Positions 58,613 through 64,000 of a stretch of 64,000 nt of DNA are shown here, piece by piece. A model generated the notes under the pieces. It searched no databases, was not told where the DNA came from, and saw only the letters and a program-made list of their open reading frames with translations. Position numbers and translations under genes: made by a program. The stretch lies in assembly GCA_947623905.1 (NCBI GenBank), contig CANQHX010000002.1, positions 1-64,000 of the forward strand, read 5' to 3'. This DNA comes from an uncultured Lachnospiraceae bacterium. GTDB lineage: Bacteria; Bacillota; Clostridia; Lachnospirales; Lachnospiraceae. The first letter of the stretch is position 1. Each line of letters begins with the position of its first letter.

Positions 58613-58682
58613 AACAGCGATAGGGCTCCGGGCCGGGGGCTATGCCATGGCATAGCCCCCGGCCCGGAGCCCTATTGCTGTT
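58613..58682. repeat. 70-bp near-perfect palindrome overlapping the MATE stop codon
   Basis: Symmetric about 58647/58648, with arms of 35 bp and a single G-T exception at 58619/58676. The centre GCTATGCCATGGCATAGC is fully palindromic. It covers the last two bases of the MATE gene and lies just upstream of the apt promoter. In RNA it forms a very stable GC-rich hairpin; on the minus strand it could end MATE transcripts, though the T tail is weak. Could also be a cruciform or protein-binding site. Confidence 0.75.
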
Positions 58683-59997
58683 ACCAGTACTTCCATTTCC
58701 CCCGGATGTATCTTCCCACAAAGCACGCGGAGCGGAAGATCCAGTCCATGACCATGGCGGTCCATATACCGATGGCCCCCATGCCCATTCCCTGGCCGAT
58801 GACATAGCTGAAGCCCACGCGGAAAACCACCATGGAAAATACGGAGACCACCATGGTAAATTTTACGTCATTGCACGCCCGGAGCATATTGGGCAGCACA
58901 AAGGCGACCGGCCACAGGATCATGGCGCAGCCGTTGTGGATCATCACCAGTATGTAAGCCAGCCGGGTCGTCTCCCCGCTGAGATGGTATACCTTCAGGA
59001 TCCAAGGCAGGGACAGCAGGATCACGGAGTTGACAACCGCCGTGAACAGGTAAGTCATACCCATGAGCTTTTTCGTGTACAGCCGCACCTGCTTTTCATC
59101 TCCCGCCCCTACACACTGGCCGATGACGGTGATCATAGCCAGGGACATGGCCTGCCCCACGATACAGCCCATGCCGTCCAGGCTGTTGGCCACGCCGTTG
59201 GCGGCGATCTGCACCGTGCCGAAGCCGGCGATGATGCTGACGATGATCACCCGGCCCAGCTGGAAGATACCGTTCTCGATGCCGCTGGGGATGCCGATCT
59301 GCAGGATCCGCCGCACTACCTTCGGTTCAAATTGGAATCTGCCTCCTGAAATATAAATGGTCTGGTCAGGATTTTTCAGCAGCCTGTACAGTACCACCGC
59401 CGCCACGCCGCGGGATACCAGCGACGGGATGGCCACGCCTTCCACGCCCATGCCCAGGCCGAAAATACACACGGCGTTGCCCGCCACGTTGATGACGTTC
59501 ATCAGCACGGATACTTTAAACGTGATCCGGGAATTCCCCATGGACCGAAACAGAGCGGCGCAGGAATTGTACACTGCCAGAAGAGGAAACGACAGCCCGG
59601 TAATGATCAGATAGGTGACGGCATTCGCCATCACGTCATCCTCGATCCTGCCGAAGAGCAGCCGCAGCACCGGCACCCGCAGCGCGATGACGACCACCGT
59701 GACTCCCACGGTGATCAGCGCCGATGTGACGATCAGCTGCCGGGCGGAATGGCACGCGGCGTCCCGTTTCCCGGCGCCGATGAACTGGGAAGTGACCACC
59801 GCGCCGCCGGTAGCCAGCGCTGCCAGCACGCTGATGATCAGGTTGTTGAACATATCGACAAGCGACACCCCGGAAATGGCCGCTTCTCCTACAGAGGACA
59901 CCATCATAGTGTCCGCCATGCCGACGGTGATGGCCAGCGCCTGCTCCAAGATCAGCGGTATGATAAGTTTTTTCAGATCTTCTTTGGAAAATAACAT
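58681..59997 (-). CDS. MATE family multidrug/toxin exporter
   Basis: 438 residues, 12 hydrophobic segments. Sequence LIIPLILEQALAITVGMADTM, VVTSQFIGAGKRDAACHSAR and LFRSMGNSRITFKVSVL match DinF/NorM-type MATE exporters, which use Na+ or H+ gradients. The start at 59997 is near a weak AGATGTC-type site. No regulator is adjacent. Substrates cannot be predicted from sequence. Confidence 0.9.
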   Translation of the reverse strand: MLFSKEDLKKLIIPLILEQALAITVGMADTMMVSSVGEAAISGVSLVDMFNNLIISVLAALATGGAVVTSQFIGAGKRDAACHSARQLIVTSALITVGVTVVVIALRVPVLRLLFGRIEDDVMANAVTYLIITGLSFPLLAVYNSCAALFRSMGNSRITFKVSVLMNVINVAGNAVCIFGLGMGVEGVAIPSLVSRGVAAVVLYRLLKNPDQTIYISGGRFQFEPKVVRRILQIGIPSGIENGIFQLGRVIIVSIIAGFGTVQIAANGVANSLDGMGCIVGQAMSLAMITVIGQCVGAGDEKQVRLYTKKLMGMTYLFTAVVNSVILLSLPWILKVYHLSGETTRLAYILVMIHNGCAMILWPVAFVLPNMLRACNDVKFTMVVSVFSMVVFRVGFSYVIGQGMGMGAIGIWTAMVMDWIFRSACFVGRYIRGKWKYW

Positions 59998-60060
59998 AAG
60001 ACATCTGCCTTTTGACCCGCGGATAAACCGCCTGTTTTTTTACGCATTTTCATCATACAC

Positions 60061-60098
60061 AAAAAATGAGCATCACGCAATGTGATGCTCACTTTTTT
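60061..60098. terminator. Terminator after the SPKTG-anchored protein gene
   Basis: TGAGCATCAC (60067-60076) pairs with GTGATGCTCA (60082-60091), with A and T runs outside. On the minus strand it ends in TTTTTT, about 30 bp after the surface protein stop. Confidence 0.92.
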
Positions 60099-60124
60099 CA
60101 TGTACTTTTGACAAAACCAGCTGT

Positions 60125-60781
60125 TTATGCATTAACCTTCTTAGCGTAAACCATGCCGCCAAGAGCTGCTGCAGCAACAAGAGCCATAACCATCATAGCA
60201 CTTGTCTCACCAGTCTTAGGAGATGTGCTGGAAGTACCTGTGCTTGCTGCACCGGTGGAACCTGTGCCAGCAGAACCTGTGCCAGGTGTGGTTGTAGCAG
60301 GCTTCTGAGTGTCAGCGGGCTTCTGAGTGTCAGCGGGGCCTTCTGCTACTTTCTCAACTACGAAAGCTACGGGAGAAAGAGAATCGAAGGTGGCTGTGAT
60401 GGTGCCTTCACCAGCAGTTGCTTCAACCTTTTCCCATGCACTGCCATTATAGTGAAGAACGAACACCTTGCTGTTGGCATTTACGCCTGCAACATTGAAT
60501 GTGATGGTAACAGGGAATGTAGGGTTACCTTCAACGGTAACATCCTGCACGCCAAGTACCTGCAGGTTCTCGCTGAAATCGCTGCCAAGAGCTGCCTCAA
60601 GGTCTGCCTCAGGTAAAGTCTGATCTGTAGGAGCAACATCAACAACAACGGCAACGCCGTCCTTATCTGTGGCCGTGTCTACAGAAGCAACAGTACCAGA
60701 TGTACTACCTGCTGCGAAAGCAGTAACTGCGGTGCTGACAACCAGCATTGCTGTACAAACAGCTGCAACTATCTTCTTCAT
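60125..60781 (-). CDS. Secreted surface protein with SPKTG sortase signal
   Basis: 218 residues. Signal peptide to AFAA (about residue 24). A beta-rich region (about 25-150) with VTIEGNPTFPVTITFNVAGV-like core follows, then a Thr/Gly/Ser-rich stalk with a short PADTQKPADTQKP repeat. The C-terminus has SPKTGE (about residue 187), a hydrophobic segment (MMVMALVAAAALGGMVY) and AKKVNA, the layout of a sortase-anchored protein. SPKTG is the motif used by class B sortase in C. difficile rather than LPXTG. A class B sortase gene lies 1.1 kb upstream. It is monocistronic with its own promoter and terminator. Confidence 0.85.
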   Translation of the reverse strand: MKKIVAAVCTAMLVVSTAVTAFAAGSTSGTVASVDTATDKDGVAVVVDVAPTDQTLPEADLEAALGSDFSENLQVLGVQDVTVEGNPTFPVTITFNVAGVNANSKVFVLHYNGSAWEKVEATAGEGTITATFDSLSPVAFVVEKVAEGPADTQKPADTQKPATTTPGTGSAGTGSTGAASTGTSSTSPKTGETSAMMVMALVAAAALGGMVYAKKVNA

Positions 60782-60835
60782 GATTGTTTACCCTCCTTAT
60801 AGTATTTTCATGAAAAATAACATGTTGTCTTTGAC

Positions 60836-60864
60836 ATTATAACATCCTGTTTTTTATTTGTAAA
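60836..60864 (-). promoter_or_regulatory. Sigma-A promoter of the SPKTG surface protein gene
   Basis: TTTACA (60864-60859), 17-bp spacer, TATAAT (60841-60836), and an AAGGAGGG site before the ATG. Leader about 48 nt. Confidence 0.75.
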
Positions 60865-60894
60865 TTACTTTTTTACTAAATAGTCAGATTTTTG

Positions 60895-61911
60895 CTATAT
60901 TTTTTTATAAAACATATCCAGAAGCATGATTCTGAGCCCTTCATCATCCACATAATACTGTTCATGGACCTTTCCGTCCCGTCCCTGCCCCAGCTGGATG
61001 TTCCCCGGCACATACCGGACATGATCCGTCTGCAGATGATAATCCGCCATTTCATTCATCTGATCCGCGGTGAGATCCGTTATCATATAAGAAGACATGA
61101 TCGGATAAAAAGCATCGTAGTAATCGCCGCCGGAGCTGCCCACCATCTCCCTGATCTTTGCGATCAGAGCAGGAATGTACTGTACCTGCCGCTGCATGCG
61201 CCCGTTGTTGCTGGCAAACTCCGTAGTATCCCTGTACCGCACATACCGTTCCGCCTGTTCGCCCGTAAGCGTAAGTGTGGCGCCTTTGGCAAACGCCGGG
61301 TCGATCGCCGTATAATCCTCCGGCACGGTAATGGTCACGCCGCCCACCGCATTGTTCATGGTGGAGATACCTTCCAGATTCAAAGCCAGATATCCGTCGA
61401 TCGGCAGTCCGAACAGCAGCTCCCCAACCGTCTTTTTCATAGCCCAGCAGCTTGTTTCCATGCCGTTTCCGTAAGAATACTGATCGGCCAGCTGCTCAAA
61501 CACCGTAGTATAATAATTTCCATTTGTGTCATAGATATCCACGTCCGTCATGCTGTCCCTGGATATCTGCAGTATGTTTGCTTCTTTTGTCTCTTTATTC
61601 AGAGAGAGGATCATAACGCAGTCCGCCTGACCGCCGGTACTGGGATTGGCGTGCTCCTCAAACTCGTCACGCTTGTCCACGCCCATGAACAGGATGTTCA
61701 TCAGCTGGTCATTATACTTGTACTCCTCGCCGTTGTATACTACCGTATCATCGGTCGTCTGGGAAGACTGCATGTCTTCCGGTATGTCCACGCTCCGGCG
61801 CCTCTCCATAAGCTTCTGGTAGAAAAACACGCCCAGGCATACGCACACCGCCAGCACCAGCAGACAGATCACGGCGATCAGTATAGTCTTTTGCTTCTTT
61901 TTACTTTTCAT
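60895..61911 (-). CDS. LCP (LytR-CpsA-Psr) family cell-wall glycopolymer ligase
   Basis: 338 residues. One N-terminal membrane helix (about 10-30), then the extracellular LCP domain: LFMGVDKR (about 73-80), ILQISRDSMTD (about 115-125) and NNGRMQRQ (about 233-240), with the conserved Arg/Asp. It transfers undecaprenyl-linked polymers to peptidoglycan. It overlaps the sortase gene by 11 bp, so it is cotranslated with the sortase in the capsule/surface cluster. Confidence 0.9.
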   Translation of the reverse strand: MKSKKKQKTILIAVICLLVLAVCVCLGVFFYQKLMERRRSVDIPEDMQSSQTTDDTVVYNGEEYKYNDQLMNILFMGVDKRDEFEEHANPSTGGQADCVMILSLNKETKEANILQISRDSMTDVDIYDTNGNYYTTVFEQLADQYSYGNGMETSCWAMKKTVGELLFGLPIDGYLALNLEGISTMNNAVGGVTITVPEDYTAIDPAFAKGATLTLTGEQAERYVRYRDTTEFASNNGRMQRQVQYIPALIAKIREMVGSSGGDYYDAFYPIMSSYMITDLTADQMNEMADYHLQTDHVRYVPGNIQLGQGRDGKVHEQYYVDDEGLRIMLLDMFYKKI

Positions 61912-62683
61912 CGATCAACACTGCCCCTATGAGAAACCGCTGATCCGAATTGCCGTTGCATGTGGACAGCGTGATAATGCGGTCTGCGCCCGTCACCGGC
62001 ACAGCGGAGTTTATGTAGCTGGCCATATTGCGGGTACGGGAAAGGTCGTCCAGAAACGTCTGGAGTCCCAGATCCTGAGTGAAATCATAGGATTTCAGCA
62101 AATGCCGGTTATCATAAGTCACCGCGCAGAAAATACGGTAGGTCCGCACATGATCCGGCGTATAGATGATGATATCCGGATGCGCGTCCATATATGCCTT
62201 GTCCTGATATTTCTTCAGGGAACCGAACATACTGCCGTTTCTCATATTGTGGCCGTAGATAACAGTATTTTTAAATGTAAAGTCCGTTCCGCACATGGAC
62301 TCTGTATAGATGGAGCCGGGCAGGCCCGCCGCCCCCTCAATGGTGTGATCCAGGTAATACGCGTCATCAGACGGCCGCTGAACAATAGGATAATCTATCG
62401 GAGTATCCACGATGCGGATCCATGCGTAGATCTCGGGATTCACCTGTTTCAGCCCTGCAAAATCTACCGGGATCACCACCGGTTCCGGGGTGGCTGTCAC
62501 CGGCTGTAAAGTCGGTTCGGGGCCGGGAGTAGCCGCAGGCGGCACCGTCTCCGTATACTTTTCCGCCACATCATCATACACATTGCCGCGCATCTGCTGG
62601 GACAGGAAATACCATCCTCCAAACCCCACGGCAGCGATAAAGATCACAAAACAGACCCAGAAAATAATCTTATTTCTTTTCAT
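61901..62683 (-). CDS. srtB: Class B sortase
   Basis: 260 residues. N-terminal anchor helix (about 7-28), a Pro/Thr spacer (PPAATPGPEPTLQP) and the sortase domain: VDTPIDYPIVQR, His in VIYGHNM (about 146), Cys in TLSTCNG (about 243) and Arg in SDQRFLIG. The Cys-His-Arg triad is complete. Class B features, including the long N-terminal helices, fit. The likely substrate is the SPKTG protein at 60125-60781. It overlaps Wzz by 14 bp and LCP by 11 bp, so it is encoded within the capsule operon. Confidence 0.9.
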   Translation of the reverse strand: MKRNKIIFWVCFVIFIAAVGFGGWYFLSQQMRGNVYDDVAEKYTETVPPAATPGPEPTLQPVTATPEPVVIPVDFAGLKQVNPEIYAWIRIVDTPIDYPIVQRPSDDAYYLDHTIEGAAGLPGSIYTESMCGTDFTFKNTVIYGHNMRNGSMFGSLKKYQDKAYMDAHPDIIIYTPDHVRTYRIFCAVTYDNRHLLKSYDFTQDLGLQTFLDDLSRTRNMASYINSAVPVTGADRIITLSTCNGNSDQRFLIGAVLIDEK

Positions 62684-63437
62684 GTTGCTCTAACGACTCT
62701 TCTTTCTGCTGTTTCAGTTCTTCTTTCTTGTGCTCCTTGTTCTTGATATAAGGGATCACTGCAAGCGTAGATACGCCCAGATACTTCTCCACATCCTCCT
62801 CGGTGCGGATAGCATCGTTCATCAGGTACCGGATGATCAGCAGGATGCACATGAGCACAAAACCGGCCGCAAAGCCAAGCAGCGTATTTTTAAACAGACT
62901 GGGGCTTACCGGCTCAGTGGCCACCTCCGCGGCCTCCACCGTGGTAGGTGTATCGGACTTCATGATATTTGCCATCTGGGTAGCAGTCTCCTCGCTGACC
63001 GCGTTGGCAACCATACAGGCATCCACGGGATTTTCGCTGGTGGCGACAATGGTCAGGATACGGGTATCTGCCTCATTGGTCACCGTAAGCATGTCCTCGA
63101 TATCTTCTCTTGTAAACTCCTTGTTCTCTTCGGTCTTCAGCTTTTCCACAGCGCCGTCTATAACAGGCTTACTGAGGGCAATGACCTTAAAGTCCTCCGT
63201 CAGGGCGCTGCCGATCTGGATATCTGCCAGCGATGTTACGCTGGTGGTCTTGTTGAGGATGTACAGCATAGCCTTGGACTCATACTTGGGCGCGATGCAC
63301 AGGGCGGTAACGCCCATGGCCAGCACGGCGCCGAGAACGGCCACGATGCCGATAAGCCACCATTTCTTCAGCAGCACATAAAATAATTCAAGCAGATCAA
63401 TTTCCACTTCTTCATCAATTCTCTGATTCTCGTTCAT
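62670..63437 (-). CDS. Wzz/YveK-type polysaccharide chain-length and CpsC-like regulator
   Basis: 255 residues from the ATG at 63437 (GGAG 6 nt upstream), not the in-frame ATG at 63449. Two membrane helices (about 25-45 and 175-200) with a Wzz fold between (IAPKYESKAMLYILNKTTS). CpsC-type proteins tether the tyrosine kinase CpsD and set polymer length. The C-terminus is a charged tail (KEHKKEELKQQKEESLEQHEKK). It follows CpsD by 61 bp. Confidence 0.88.
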   Translation of the reverse strand: MNENQRIDEEVEIDLLELFYVLLKKWWLIGIVAVLGAVLAMGVTALCIAPKYESKAMLYILNKTTSVTSLADIQIGSALTEDFKVIALSKPVIDGAVEKLKTEENKEFTREDIEDMLTVTNEADTRILTIVATSENPVDACMVANAVSEETATQMANIMKSDTPTTVEAAEVATEPVSPSLFKNTLLGFAAGFVLMCILLIIRYLMNDAIRTEEDVEKYLGVSTLAVIPYIKNKEHKKEELKQQKEESLEQHEKK

Positions 63438-63498
63438 TTCAATCTCCATTCACATATTTCTGCAGATCCGGGGGAAACACAGCCAGGCAGCCCGGCCA

Positions 63499-64000
63499 TC
63501 AATAATAGCCGTACCCGTCATAGTAGCCTTTATCCTTGCCATAATAGTAATATCCGTACTTTCTGGCATAATAGCTGCCCATCTTCACATCCACCTTATT
63601 GAGCACTACGCCCAGGAAGTTGGGATTGGCGGTGCGCAGCTGATTCAGTACGCTCCGGGCCTCTGCCTTGGAAGATGTATTGGAGGCGAGCACCATGCAG
63701 GACGCGTCGCAGTGCTTGGCCAATACTGCCGCGTCGATCACGCTGCCCAGAGGAGGGGTATCGATCACTACATAATCAAACGCTTCCCGTACCGCCTCAA
63801 TGGTCCTCTGGAGACGTTTATTGCCCAGCAGCTTGGTAGGGTTGCTGGAGAATACGCCCGCAGGGATCAGGAACAGATTCTTCTTATTCGTAGAATGGAT
63901 CACTTCCTGCAGGTTGGACTGACCGGACAGCAGATGGCTCAGTCCCTTCAGATTGCCGGAAATATTGTAACGCTGGGCAAACACCGACCGGCGCATATCC
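63499..64000 (-). CDS. CpsD/CapB-type BY-kinase, C-terminal part (N-terminus outside window)
   Basis: Frame open to the window edge; 167 residues visible. It begins in the Walker A' region (DMRRS), continues with FDYVVIDTPPLGSVID (Walker B, about 75-90 of the visible part) and ends in a tyrosine cluster (YYARKYGYYYYGKDKGYYDGYGYY; 11 Tyr in the last ~25 residues) that is autophosphorylated in this family. It controls capsular polysaccharide polymerisation with the Wzz-like protein encoded downstream. The N-terminal Walker A is beyond the window. Confidence 0.9.
   Translation of the reverse strand, partial: DMRRSVFAQRYNISGNLKGLSHLLSGQSNLQEVIHSTNKKNLFLIPAGVFSSNPTKLLGNKRLQRTIEAVREAFDYVVIDTPPLGSVIDAAVLAKHCDASCMVLASNTSSKAEARSVLNQLRTANPNFLGVVLNKVDVKMGSYYARKYGYYYYGKDKGYYDGYGYY

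Noticed and set aside
58455-58680. Purine riboswitch ahead of apt/purine permease
   Set aside because: No conserved purine-aptamer core sequence was found in the leader.

Overview
This window is low-to-mid GC, gut-type Firmicutes DNA, most likely from a Lachnospiraceae member. The grounds are strong AGGAGG ribosome sites, sigma-A promoters with 17-bp spacers, Gram-positive surface systems (class B sortase, LCP, NlpC/P60, CpsD/Wzz), many carbohydrate ABC transporters and glycosidases, and a bacterial microcompartment (BMC) locus. Nearly all genes lie on the minus strand. The first and last genes are cut by the window edges. No rRNA, tRNA, CRISPR array or intact insertion sequence was seen.

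Layout. 1-2.1 kb: a truncated GH106-like glycosidase and an acetylxylan-esterase-like hydrolase. 2.2-16.4 kb: a large oligosaccharide-uptake region with two solute-binding proteins (one is a 1033-residue multidomain form), two permease pairs, a DUF5696-like lipoprotein, a YIP1-like membrane protein, an NHL/TPR membrane protein and an iron alcohol dehydrogenase. 16.8-19.2 kb (+): a formylglycine-generating-enzyme-like/sialidase-like fusion interrupted by one frameshift. 19.2-20.1 kb: CBS protein and YjbQ, convergent. 20.2-27.4 kb: a transporter module of two ABC half-transporters with unusual N-terminal extensions, a DUF1854-like protein and a sialidase-like propeller protein. 27.4-35.2 kb: NlpC/P60 hydrolase, thioredoxin reductase, a frameshifted OxlT-like MFS carrier, a FabG-like reductase, a TMEM198-like protein and an M18 aminopeptidase. 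35.4-39.3 kb: GH127 arabinofuranosidase with an ABC exporter. 39.5-45.2 kb: PD-(D/E)XK transposase-like protein, BlaR1/BlaI pair, lipoprotein hydrolase, two membrane proteins and a small alarmone synthetase.

45.2-54.1 kb is the most notable region: a sugar-phosphate-aldolase BMC operon. The order is class II aldolase, CoA-acylating aldehyde dehydrogenase, zinc alcohol dehydrogenase, four hexameric shell proteins, PduL phosphotransacylase, BMC pentamer, PduS-like Fe-S/SLBB protein and PduT-like Fe-S shell trimer. It resembles fucose/rhamnose-degrading clostridial BMCs, but has no diol dehydratase or glycyl-radical enzyme in the window. The likely scheme is that fuculose- or rhamnulose-1-phosphate is cleaved to DHAP and lactaldehyde, and the aldehyde is disproportionated inside the shell to an acyl-phosphate and an alcohol, recycling CoA and NAD internally. 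A degenerate acetylglutamate-kinase paralogue and the alarmone synthetase follow.

54.2-60 kb: macro-domain protein, SseB-like protein, guanine/hypoxanthine permease with adenine phosphoribosyltransferase, and a MATE exporter. 60.1-64 kb: a capsule/cell-surface cluster with CpsD (partial), Wzz-like protein, class B sortase, LCP ligase and an SPKTG-anchored protein that is a plausible substrate of the adjacent sortase.
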